A stretch of DNA of 19,620 nt, from assembly GCA_013152135.1 (NCBI GenBank), contig JAADGX010000060.1:8113-27732 (forward strand). Direction: 5' to 3'. A program made the position numbers and the translations under genes. This document shows, piece by piece, positions 6,063 through 12,677 of this stretch. The DNA comes from Chlorobiota bacterium (GTDB taxonomy: Bacteria > Bacteroidota > Ignavibacteria > SZUA-365 > JAADGX01). The notes below the pieces were generated by a model. The model was not told the DNA's origin and ran no database searches. It worked only from the letters and a program-made list of their open reading frames with translations. Within the stretch, counting starts at the first letter, position 1. Each line of letters opens with the position of its first letter.

Positions 6063-8774
6063 ATGAGCGTTGTTACTCGTTCTATTGCTCTCATCCTTAT
6101 TGTTCTTGGTTTCACTACCACTACCGTTGCCCAGGAGGGGTCTCTCAGTGGTAAGGTCCGTGGCGAAGACACCAAGACTGCATTGGTTGGAGCAAATGTC
6201 TACATTCCCTCACTCGGACGTGGGGCGGTAACAAACACCAAAGGTGAGTACAAAATCACCGGTATTCCGAATGGGACGTACAGAGTCGAGTACTCCTTCG
6301 TCGGATATAAGCGAGCTGTCGTCAACATCGACATCAAAGGACCCACTACGTATAACCTGATGTTGAAACCGACGATCCTGGAGATGGGGGAAGTGGTGAA
6401 AGAAGTCAACCGGGCCAAGATTCGGGAAACGCCGATTGCTTTTACCGATGTGGGGCGTGCCGAGATTGATGAACGCTACACGACCCAGGATGTGCCCGAT
6501 TTGCTCCGGCTCGTCCCCGGCGTGTTTACAACGAACATCGGTCTTGGCGAAGCCGGTATCTACATTCGCGGGTTCGACGCCGAGCATACGCAGGTGATGA
6601 TCAATGGTATCCCTGTCAACGATCCGGAATCGCAATGGGTCTATTGGTCCAACTGGACCGGACTGTCGGGAAACACCAGCAGTATTCAGGTACAGCGCGG
6701 TGTAGGTTCGTCGCTGTATGGTTCCGGCGCTTTCGGTGGATCCATCAATGTTATCACGGCTGGTATGAGCCCATACGAAAAATTGAGTTTCCGTTTCAGT
6801 GGTGGAGTGTTTGAGAATGAAGGAACGCGTGATCCTCAGACGGGAGGAATACGTTCACGCACTCCTATGAACTATATTGCCTCTGTTGAATACACCAGCG
6901 GATTGATGATGGACAACAAGCTGAATTTTTCGTTCCGGTATGAACGGAAATATGGCGAATCGTATATCAGGAATACCCGGTACGACGGTCACAGTTTTTA
7001 TGGCGCCGTCCAGGGCATTTTCGGTAACCACAAGTTAACGTTCAACTTTATCGGAGCCCCGCAAAAACATTTGCAGGCGCGCACGATGCAGGATCTGAAG
7101 TTGTTGCAGGCCGACAAACTCGGGCGCGAATACAACCGCTACGATCACCCCTACCAGGAAAATTATTACTTCAAACCTCAGTTCGAGCTGCACCACGAGT
7201 GGGGAATCGACAAGGACCAGTTCCTGGCTACGAATGCGTTCTTTACCACTGGCCAGGGTGGCGGGCGCTATTTACGCAACGACTACTTTGATGTTCAAAC
7301 CGGTGAAGTATCGTTCAAGACCGTTTCGGAATCCACCGACGACAAGTACTTTGGCCGCAACGCGCGCTGGATTTATGAAAACACGGGTGTTGTCTTAACC
7401 GGCTATGATCCGCAGACGAAGACGTACAAAGGGCAGGCGGTATCCCGGGCAACGAATCTGCCCAACGGGGATTTCAGCCATTCCTGGAAGAATGACTCGC
7501 AGAACTACCATACGCAGTTTGGGATGAACACCGCGTATCAGCATAGACTGAACGATTTTCTGACCTACACCGTCGGTGGTGAGATCCGCCTGTGGTCTGC
7601 GGATCACTACGCGCAGTCAAAACTCTTCCGTATGTCGGATGGCCAGGGTGGGGTCAAGACCATCGACGAAGTTCAACGGCGGTATGATTACACCGGTAAC
7701 GTGACGAACATGTCGGGTTTTGCAAGGTTCCTCATCAGCCCTATCGAGCACCTGACCATTATGCTCGATGGATCGTACGCAGTGTACACGTCGAAGGTCA
7801 TCGAAAATCCCATCGAAATTTATGACTTCGGAGCGCAGCAGTGGACGGGTAAATACTACTATGCCACGAAGGATATGAAGGATTCCAATGGAAATCTGAA
7901 GTACAAGGATTCTGACTACGAGCGTACGTTCAAGTTCTTCCAGCCGAAAATTGGGTTTAACTACAACATTACTGACAATATCAACGTCCTGGTGAATTAC
8001 TCGCTGGCGAAGAAAGAGCCGAAGACCGGTGACTGGTACAGCCGGAGCAGAGGGCCGAGCAACACGGATCTGAAACCGGAAACGGTTCAGAACGTCGAAT
8101 TCGGCGGCGCATATCGGACGCATAATTTCTCGTTCGAAGCGAACTACTACAGGATGAACTTCTCCGACAAGATCGAGTATGTTACCAACCAGGAAGGAGA
8201 CAGAGAGACCATCAATGCAGGGTCCGCTCTTCACCAGGGTGTCGAAATTGCCGTCAACGGTCGCTTGGACAACCTCCTGTTCGGACTGGCTGTGACCAAG
8301 TCCGATAACAAGTGGCAGGATCTCGAGGTGCAGAAAATCTTCGGGAAAGACAAGGAAGACGTTGAGGGCAAGTATGTTCCGTACTCGCCCATGACCATGG
8401 TAAGCGGAGAAGTGGGTTGGGATTTTGCGCCGTTTCCGTTAAAGTTCGTGGTCGGCGTACAGTTCTGGGATGATTACTATGCCTCATATACAAACACATA
8501 CGACGATGATGGTGATCCGAACACACCTGAAGTCGAAGCCAAGCTTCCGAATTACCTCGACATCAATGCTCGTCTTGTATATAACCTGAACATTGGCAAC
8601 ACGCATCTTCAGTTCATCCTGACAGGGAACAACCTTACCAGTCATGACAACTACACCAACGCACGGTACACGCGGGACTTTAATCGCAATGATAACTTGC
8701 GAGGAAAGTACTATATGTACGTTGCGCAGGCGCCGTTGAGGAATGTTTTCTTGACTGCGAAAATTACGATGTAA
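6063..8774 (+). CDS. TonB-dependent outer-membrane receptor with N-terminal carboxypeptidase-regulatory-like domain
   Basis: The start is placed at ATG 6063, not further upstream, because AAGGAG precedes it by 7 bases and it opens a good signal peptide (SIALILIVLGFTTTTVAQ, cleavage about residue 24). The mature 903-residue precursor has a CarboxypepD_reg-like domain at about 26-110 (GSLSGKVRGEDT, GANVYIPSLGRGAVTNTKGE, GTYRVEYSFVGYK), a plug domain at about 120-240 (DVPDLLRLVPGVFTTN, GIYIRGFDAEHTQVMINGIP, GSSLYGSGAFGGSINVIT) and then a long barrel of alternating aromatic strands to the end. Such proteins import bulky ligands (siderophores, cobalamin, glycans, peptides) across the outer membrane using TonB energy. 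No SusD partner, TonB/ExbB/ExbD or ligand-specific enzyme lies nearby, so the substrate cannot be named. It ends in KITM, not the usual C-terminal aromatic residue. A strong terminator follows. The family call is very secure. Confidence 0.95.
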   Translation: MSVVTRSIALILIVLGFTTTTVAQEGSLSGKVRGEDTKTALVGANVYIPSLGRGAVTNTKGEYKITGIPNGTYRVEYSFVGYKRAVVNIDIKGPTTYNLMLKPTILEMGEVVKEVNRAKIRETPIAFTDVGRAEIDERYTTQDVPDLLRLVPGVFTTNIGLGEAGIYIRGFDAEHTQVMINGIPVNDPESQWVYWSNWTGLSGNTSSIQVQRGVGSSLYGSGAFGGSINVITAGMSPYEKLSFRFSGGVFENEGTRDPQTGGIRSRTPMNYIASVEYTSGLMMDNKLNFSFRYERKYGESYIRNTRYDGHSFYGAVQGIFGNHKLTFNFIGAPQKHLQARTMQDLKLLQADKLGREYNRYDHPYQENYYFKPQFELHHEWGIDKDQFLATNAFFTTGQGGGRYLRNDYFDVQTGEVSFKTVSESTDDKYFGRNARWIYENTGVVLTGYDPQTKTYKGQAVSRATNLPNGDFSHSWKNDSQNYHTQFGMNTAYQHRLNDFLTYTVGGEIRLWSADHYAQSKLFRMSDGQGGVKTIDEVQRRYDYTGNVTNMSGFARFLISPIEHLTIMLDGSYAVYTSKVIENPIEIYDFGAQQWTGKYYYATKDMKDSNGNLKYKDSDYERTFKFFQPKIGFNYNITDNINVLVNYSLAKKEPKTGDWYSRSRGPSNTDLKPETVQNVEFGGAYRTHNFSFEANYYRMNFSDKIEYVTNQEGDRETINAGSALHQGVEIAVNGRLDNLLFGLAVTKSDNKWQDLEVQKIFGKDKEDVEGKYVPYSPMTMVSGEVGWDFAPFPLKFVVGVQFWDDYYASYTNTYDDDGDPNTPEVEAKLPNYLDINARLVYNLNIGNTHLQFILTGNNLTSHDNYTNARYTRDFNRNDNLRGKYYMYVAQAPLRNVFLTAKITM

Positions 8775-8791
8775 GGTCGTATGGATCATTG

Positions 8792-8818
8792 AAAAGGCGT
8801 CCATGCGGGCGCCTTTTT
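8792..8818 (+). terminator. Rho-independent terminator after the TonB receptor
   Basis: AAAAGGCG (8792-8799) and CGCCTTTT (8810-8817) form a perfect 8-bp stem that can extend inward by three pairs, closed by a 4-base loop, with a T-tract at the 3' side. It lies 17 bases after the stop codon. The A-rich 5' side may give weaker termination for the converging DUF2892 gene on the other strand. Confidence 0.85.
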
Positions 8819-8841
8819 CATTTTATACTATACCGGAATCG

Positions 8842-9036
8842 CTAGGATTTATCGGATGTATCGATCTTCAGGACGCTGTAAAGAGGGCATGAATGAGTCA
8901 AGCCCGTAAGCAGCGGAATGATTCCGATGAGGCCGATCCAACGAATACCGCCGTCCAGGATGAAGATGAGAGAGAGTAACCCGATGCCCAGAATCAGGCG
9001 GATGACCATGTCCGTTTTTCCTACGTTTTTTACCAT
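8842..9036 (-). CDS. Small DUF2892 (YgaP-like transmembrane) inner-membrane protein, 64 aa
   Basis: The start at ATG 9036 is fixed by AAGGAGG 6 bases upstream; the open frame continues further upstream but without family similarity. The 64-residue product begins MVKNVGKTDMVIRLILG, the standard opening of DUF2892, has two hydrophobic segments (about 11-27 and 31-44) and ends with the characteristic TGLTHSCPLYSVLKI. DUF2892 occurs alone or as the membrane tail of rhodanese proteins such as YgaP, which links it to sulfur or persulfide handling in some bacteria; here it is stand-alone. The gene is downstream of the Crp/Fnr-type regulator on the same strand, 156 bases away, with its own promoter and an operator-like palindrome between them. 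That suggests the regulator controls it. Family call is secure; function unknown. Confidence 0.9.
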   Translation of the reverse strand: MVKNVGKTDMVIRLILGIGLLSLIFILDGGIRWIGLIGIIPLLTGLTHSCPLYSVLKIDTSDKS

Positions 9037-9085
9037 GACGAACCTCCTTGAAGGATGGTGGTTGAACGATAATTCATTCACCTTC

Positions 9086-9127
9086 AATATACACGTACGA
9101 ACGCGGCGTTGTCAGTGATTTTATCAC
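9086..9127 (-). promoter_or_regulatory. Promoter of the DUF2892 gene with Crp/Fnr-like operator at about -42
   Basis: On the minus strand CTGACA (9115-9110) is followed after 18 bases by TATATT (9091-9086), a good sigma70-type pair, with the start codon about 50 bases downstream. A perfect palindrome GTGAT-AAA-ATCAC (9127-9115) abuts the -35 box and is centred near -42, the classic class II activator position. The half-sites resemble Crp/Fnr ones (TGTGA, TTGAT), but the spacing is one base shorter than the usual 14-bp core. The adjacent gene encodes a Crp/Fnr protein. Confidence 0.5.
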
Positions 9128-9135
9128 AGAGGAAG

Positions 9136-9150
9136 AAGAGCAAGCCTCTT
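9136..9150 (-). terminator. Weak hairpin downstream of the Crp/Fnr gene
   Basis: AAGAG-N5-CTCTT forms a 5-bp stem about 43 bases after the regulator stop, followed on the minus strand by a pyrimidine-rich run rather than a clean T-tract. It may separate the regulator transcript from the DUF2892 promoter, but is weak. Confidence 0.25.
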
Positions 9151-9192
9151 GACGCCCGTAGCCTTTGCTCCCGCAGTTGTTAAAGAGCGTTC

Positions 9193-9876
9193 TTACCATG
9201 AGTGTTCAATAGCGGGTTTCGCGCGCTTGTTCAACATGGTTCGATCGATAATGGTAATCGTTCCCCGCGAGAGCCTGAGAATACCTGTATGCTCGAAATC
9301 TTTGAGAATACGAGACACCACCTCACGGGCTGTCCCGAGGTCTGCAGCAAGCCCTTCATGTGTGACATGGATCGCCGGTGAGGGATCCCGTGATTTTTCG
9401 AGAAGAAGACGGGCGATGCGTTGATCCATGCGCCCGAACGCAACTTCTTCGATCAGGGTGGTCATTTCCGCGAACCTCGAGGTAAGAAGATCGAATATGT
9501 ATGTTCGGACTTCGTCGTATGTTTTCATCCAGTAACGAAAAACCATCGATGGTACCAACAAGCTTGTGGAAGCAGATTCCACGACGGCTTCGGCGGGATA
9601 GGTGCGGGAAGACAGGATGCACGAGGATGTCAGGATGCAGCTTTCACCTTTTTCCACGTAGTATAAAGTGATTTCCCGCCCGGTTTCCGATTGCTTATAA
9701 ACGCGAATTGTTCCTGATAAAACGAACGCGGAGAAACTGCACGTGTCCCCTTCATGGAATATCCATTCTCCCGCTTCAAGGACCTTCACGCGACTGTGCC
9801 GGATGGCTTCCGCCTTGTCCTTATCGCTGAATCCGTGAGTAAATGAAAGTCGTTCAAACGCTTCTGAAATAGTCAT
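9193..9876 (-). CDS. Crp/Fnr-family transcriptional regulator
   Basis: The 227-residue protein has the normal two-domain layout. A cyclic-nucleotide-binding-like beta-roll covers about 10-120 (GEWIFHEGDTCSFSAFVLSG, ITLYYVEKGESCILTSSC), followed by a dimerisation helix (about 121-145) and a C-terminal winged helix at about 150-212. The recognition helix LGTAREVVSRILKDF carries Arg184, Glu185, Ser188 and Arg189, close to the E..SR pattern of Fnr and the RE...R pattern of Crp. The Fnr N-terminal iron-sulfur cysteine cluster is absent, and the residues that bind cAMP in E. coli Crp are not obvious, so the signal is unknown. Cys80 and Cys86 sit in the beta-roll of a GESCILTSSC-type subfamily and could be redox-sensitive. 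The ATG at 9876 has no strong ribosome site. It is divergent from the 91-aa gene and upstream of the DUF2892 gene. Family certain; signal inferred only. Confidence 0.93.
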   Translation of the reverse strand: MTISEAFERLSFTHGFSDKDKAEAIRHSRVKVLEAGEWIFHEGDTCSFSAFVLSGTIRVYKQSETGREITLYYVEKGESCILTSSCILSSRTYPAEAVVESASTSLLVPSMVFRYWMKTYDEVRTYIFDLLTSRFAEMTTLIEEVAFGRMDQRIARLLLEKSRDPSPAIHVTHEGLAADLGTAREVVSRILKDFEHTGILRLSRGTITIIDRTMLNKRAKPAIEHSW

Positions 9877-9999
9877 GCCAGGAATAAGCTATGATAGAAT
9901 CGACTGTTTTACAACGCCAAAAGCTGAAATGTATAACCATCACCACGCATGATTCCGGTAATGCATTCTTGCAGGGGGAGGGAACGCCGACTGATCGAA

Positions 10000-10027
10000 T
10001 TGATACGGAAAATTGTCGATTTAGATG
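10000..10027 (+). promoter_or_regulatory. Possible promoter for the 91-aa gene and cysQ-type gene
   Basis: TTGATA (10000-10005) and TAGATG (10022-10027) are 16 bases apart, about 20 bases before the ATG at 10048. The -35 is good and the -10 moderate. It lies in the 171-base divergent region between the Crp/Fnr gene and the 91-residue frame. Confidence 0.35.
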
Positions 10028-10047
10028 GATGTATTGTAAGTTAGGAT

Positions 10048-10323
10048 ATGGACGAGCACGATATTCATATTTATTCACATGATGCTGTATTCAGACAGGT
10101 GCGAGAGGCAACATACAGGTTCGGCTACTATGTGTTGAAGTTTTACGAGGATCCTTTCGGCCGTCCGTCGAAGGAGAAAACAGATTGCATCGCTGAATTT
10201 TATCTTTTTCCCTCGGGGGGCTGTTTGCGCGACAGCAATATGAACATCATCCTGTATGATTCGAAATATGATACGTACCGTGGATTCACACACCCTCACC
10301 TGGAGGAACAGAACAAATCGTGA
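10048..10323 (+). CDS. Hypothetical protein, 91 aa
   Basis: I do not recognise this protein. The frame starts at ATG 10048 (only GGA close upstream, so a weak ribosome site) and ends in TGA that overlaps the GTG start of the next gene by four bases (GTGA), the usual sign of translational coupling. The codon choice and composition look like real coding sequence. The product is soluble and aromatic-rich, with a central RFGYYVLKFYEDPFG, a strand-like CIAEFYLFPSGGCL, and a C-terminal NIILYDSKYDTYRGFTHPH; it has two cysteines in the mid-part and no membrane segment or signal peptide. It precedes a sulfur-assimilation-type nucleotidase, but that gives no safe clue to function. It could be a small conserved protein of this lineage or, less likely, a toxin-like small protein. 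Confidence 0.6.
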   Translation: MDEHDIHIYSHDAVFRQVREATYRFGYYVLKFYEDPFGRPSKEKTDCIAEFYLFPSGGCLRDSNMNIILYDSKYDTYRGFTHPHLEEQNKS

Positions 10324-11294
10324 TAATAAATGAGGACAAAGCAATACTTCACGCCCTCGTGAGCGCGGGAAGAGCAGCATCGACCGTGAGCCGTGAGTTG
10401 GTGGAAGCGGAGTGCGTTGAAAAAGCCGACCGGAGCCCGGTGACCGTTGCGGATTTCGCGGTTCAGGCAATTTTGTGTCGCGCTCTTCTGGCACAATTTC
10501 CGAACGATGCTGTCGTTGCGGAAGAGAGTTCATCGTTGTTGAGAACCCGGGAAAACAAAGCGCTCCTCGAACGTGTCAAGACTGTTGTCAGGACGGAAAT
10601 TCCCGTCACGCACGTTGAAGAAGTACTGGAGTGGATAGATGCCGGAAAGGGGAAACCGGGTAAGCGATTCTGGACGTTGGATCCGATTGACGGGACCAAG
10701 GGCTTTTTACGCGGTCAACAGTATGCTGTTGCTCTGGGGCTTATTGAGGACGGCGAACCCGTTACAGGATTTCTCCTCTGTCCGAATTACCAGCTTGATG
10801 GAGAGAGGAAGGGAGTGATCCTTTATGCCAGGAAAGGGAAAGGAGCATTTTGTTCGGATTCAACTGGTTCGAATTGGGCGCCTGTTCACGTCTCACGTCG
10901 TATTGATATACAACACGTCCGGTTTGCGGAAAGCTATGAGTCCGGGCACTCGGACCACGAAGGCCAATCCAGGGTTGCGCACATGCTTGGGATTTCCGCG
11001 CCTTCCGTACGCATGGACAGCCAGGCGAAGTATGCCTTGATTGCAACGGGTGCGGCGGAAATATACCTGCGTCTTAAGAATCCCGCAACCCCGGAATACG
11101 TGGAAAATATCTGGGATCATGCCGCGGGCGCAATCATCGTTGAAGAGGCGGGTGGAAAAGTCACGGACACGCTGGGAAGACCGCTACAATGGATGGAACC
11201 ACAGATGAGAAATAATAACGGGGTCCTCGTTACGAACGGTCTTGTGCACGAACGGGTTGTCGAAGCCGTCCAACAATTGTCCCACCACTCATGA
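10320..11294 (+). CDS. 3'(2'),5'-bisphosphate nucleotidase (CysQ/HAL2-type inositol monophosphatase fold)
   Basis: Li-sensitive Mg-dependent phosphatase family that converts 3'-phosphoadenosine 5'-phosphate to AMP, clearing a by-product of sulfate assimilation and sulfotransfer. The 324 residues match the HAL2-like branch and are longer than E. coli CysQ. Metal-site motifs are in order: VTVADFAVQ with Asp45, VVAEESS with Glu68-Glu69, WTLDPIDGTKGFLRG with Asp121 and Asp124, and NIWDHAAGAIIVEEAGG, which carries the last metal Asp. The GTG start at 10320 overlaps the stop of the upstream 91-aa frame; GGAGG lies 12 bases before it, rather far, so translation is probably coupled. No other sulfate-assimilation genes are in the window. 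Alternative substrates such as inositol phosphates cannot be excluded, but the DPIDGTKGF motif and length favour the PAP phosphatase. Confident in family, fairly in substrate. Confidence 0.9.
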   Translation: MIINEDKAILHALVSAGRAASTVSRELVEAECVEKADRSPVTVADFAVQAILCRALLAQFPNDAVVAEESSSLLRTRENKALLERVKTVVRTEIPVTHVEEVLEWIDAGKGKPGKRFWTLDPIDGTKGFLRGQQYAVALGLIEDGEPVTGFLLCPNYQLDGERKGVILYARKGKGAFCSDSTGSNWAPVHVSRRIDIQHVRFAESYESGHSDHEGQSRVAHMLGISAPSVRMDSQAKYALIATGAAEIYLRLKNPATPEYVENIWDHAAGAIIVEEAGGKVTDTLGRPLQWMEPQMRNNNGVLVTNGLVHERVVEAVQQLSHHS

Positions 11295-11339
11295 ATCATT
11301 CCGAACGATGGTGACCGAACACGGAAGGCATTTTGTACT

Positions 11340-11418
11340 TGATCGGAGATTGTATCCGATCACGTTGATGTCTTGGGATTCACCTGAAATGCTCCTATCT
11401 TTGTTAGTTATGAACTAA
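11340..11418 (+). promoter_or_regulatory. Inverted repeats upstream of queD
   Basis: Two perfect inverted repeats lie in the 154-base gap before queD. TGATCGGA-N7-TCCGATCA (11340-11362) makes an 8-bp stem with no T-tract after it. TTAGTT-ATG-AACTAA (11404-11418) is a compact palindrome about 30 bases before the start codon, in an operator-like position. No good Shine-Dalgarno site or PreQ1 riboswitch pattern is visible. Confidence 0.4.
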
Positions 11419-11448
11419 TTCGGGAAACAAACCGGTTTAGCACTGTAC

Positions 11449-11880
11449 ATGAAGACGAAAATCGCGCGGGAATTTCATTGGGAGATGGGCCATCGCTTGG
11501 AGCATCACCAGGGCTTATGCCGCAATATACACGGCCATTCATATCGACTTTGGGTGGAGATCGAGGGAGAACCTGATGAGCAGGGGATGGTGATGGATTA
11601 CGGCGACATGAAGCGTATCGTAACCCCGGTTCTCGGGAGACTCGATCATTGCTTTATGTGTTCAGAGTCGGATGGCCGGATGAAAGAATTCTTCGCCAAC
11701 ACGGATTTCAAAGTTGTATATGTGCCGTTTGAAACAACGGCGGAAAACATCGCTTCGTATCTCCTCGATAAGCTGTGGGTGGAATTCGGTGGAATTGGCC
11801 GAATCGAATCGATGCGTTTGCGGGTTTGTGAGACGCGGAATACGTATGCCCAGGTAGAGAGATCGCGGGCATTACCATGA
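11449..11880 (+). CDS. queD: 6-carboxy-5,6,7,8-tetrahydropterin synthase (QueD/PTPS family)
   Basis: Zinc enzyme that converts 7,8-dihydroneopterin triphosphate to 6-carboxytetrahydropterin, the first dedicated step toward preQ0 and queuosine in tRNA. The 143 residues are of usual length. Zinc ligands are His15 (in FHWEMGHRL), His28 and His30 (NIHGHSY). The catalytic cysteine is Cys24 four residues before the HGH motif, which favours QueD over the PTPS-III type where this position is Glu. Asp66-His67 (GRLDHCF) supply the second catalytic pair, TTAENIASYL matches the PTAEN motif, and Glu128 in VCETRNTYAQV is the pterin-binding glutamate. Other queuosine genes (queC, queE, queF) are not in this window, so the gene stands alone. 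The ATG at 11449 lacks an obvious ribosome site. Two palindromes upstream may regulate it. Some PTPS homologues serve folate or biopterin routes, but the motif set fits QueD best. Confidence 0.92.
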   Translation: MKTKIAREFHWEMGHRLEHHQGLCRNIHGHSYRLWVEIEGEPDEQGMVMDYGDMKRIVTPVLGRLDHCFMCSESDGRMKEFFANTDFKVVYVPFETTAENIASYLLDKLWVEFGGIGRIESMRLRVCETRNTYAQVERSRALP

Positions 11881-11921
11881 CAACTGAACTGGGATTACAA
11901 GGGGAAGTAATTGCAATTCGT

Positions 11922-11959
11922 TTGACAATACAATAGATTAACCTCATTACTTAAAGTAA
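11922..11959 (+). promoter_or_regulatory. Promoter-like TTGACA and palindrome upstream of transaldolase
   Basis: A perfect TTGACA (11922-11927) is followed after about 19 bases by the perfect palindrome TTACTT-A-AAGTAA (11947-11959), overlapping where the -10 and transcription start would be. The -10 hexamer itself (CATTAC or ATTACT) is weak, which would fit a promoter needing or blocked by a protein at the palindrome. The start codon follows 16 bases later. Confidence 0.4.
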
Positions 11960-11974
11960 GCGTTAAAGGACGGT

Positions 11975-12628
11975 ATGCAATTCTTCATCGATACGGCAAA
12001 CATCAACCAGATCCGGGAAGCGGCGAGTCTGGGTGTTCTGGATGGAGTAACGACCAATCCCTCGCTGGTTGCGAAGGAAGGAAAAGATTTTCGTGAACTG
12101 TTGAAGGAAATCCTGGAAATTGTGGATGGACCTGTCAGCGCCGAAGTGATCTCGACGGACAGGGATGGTATCATGGCGGAAGCGCGCGAGCTGGCCGCTA
12201 TTCATCCGAACATCGTGGTGAAGGTACCGCTTGTAAAAGAAGGTCTGATGGCGGTTCGGGCGCTTTCCGGGGAAGGCATAAAAACGAACGTGACACTGTG
12301 CTTTTCGCCTGCCCAGGCCATTCTCGCCGCCAAAGCTGGAGCGACGTACGTGAGCCCGTTCATTGGACGACTTGACGATATCAGTACCGACGGCATGGAC
12401 TTGATCGAGAAGATAGTAACGATCTATGACAACTATGGCTTTGAAACCCAGGTGCTTGTAGCCAGTGTTCGCCATCCACTTCACGTAGTCGAAGCCGCAT
12501 TGATCGGGGCGGATGTCGTAACAATTCCATTCAAGGTACTGGATCAGTTATTGAAACATCCTTTGACCGACATCGGTCTCGAGCGTTTCCTCGCAGACTG
12601 GGAGGGGTACAAGAAGCAGTTGAAATAA
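11975..12628 (+). CDS. Transaldolase, small TalC/Fsa-type
   Basis: Class I aldolase of the short transaldolase subfamily, moving a dihydroxyacetone unit between sugar phosphates in the non-oxidative pentose phosphate pathway. The 217 residues are the normal length. MQFFIDTANINQI and DGVTTNPSLVAKEG match the family opening, and Lys83 in IVVKVPLV is the Schiff-base lysine. Two active-site positions separate transaldolase from fructose-6-phosphate aldolase: here Glu57 (SAEVI) rather than Gln, and Phe129 (SPFIGRLDD) rather than Tyr, so transaldolase is the better call. TNVTLCFSPAQA is also as in transaldolases. The ATG has AAAGGA 5 bases upstream. A TTGACA and an inverted repeat precede it. It lies between queD and gcvT, with 49 bases to gcvT; they may share a transcript but have no shared pathway. 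Very confident in family, good for the activity. Confidence 0.94.
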   Translation: MQFFIDTANINQIREAASLGVLDGVTTNPSLVAKEGKDFRELLKEILEIVDGPVSAEVISTDRDGIMAEARELAAIHPNIVVKVPLVKEGLMAVRALSGEGIKTNVTLCFSPAQAILAAKAGATYVSPFIGRLDDISTDGMDLIEKIVTIYDNYGFETQVLVASVRHPLHVVEAALIGADVVTIPFKVLDQLLKHPLTDIGLERFLADWEGYKKQLK

Positions 12629-12677
12629 CAGGGTAACCCGTTTCATCTGCGGCTCAATTCATAAAATCGATATTGCA

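Noticed and set aside
11362..11448. PreQ1 riboswitch before queD
   Set aside because: The conserved loop and A-rich tail pattern of PreQ1 riboswitches is not present, and no sequestered ribosome site could be found.
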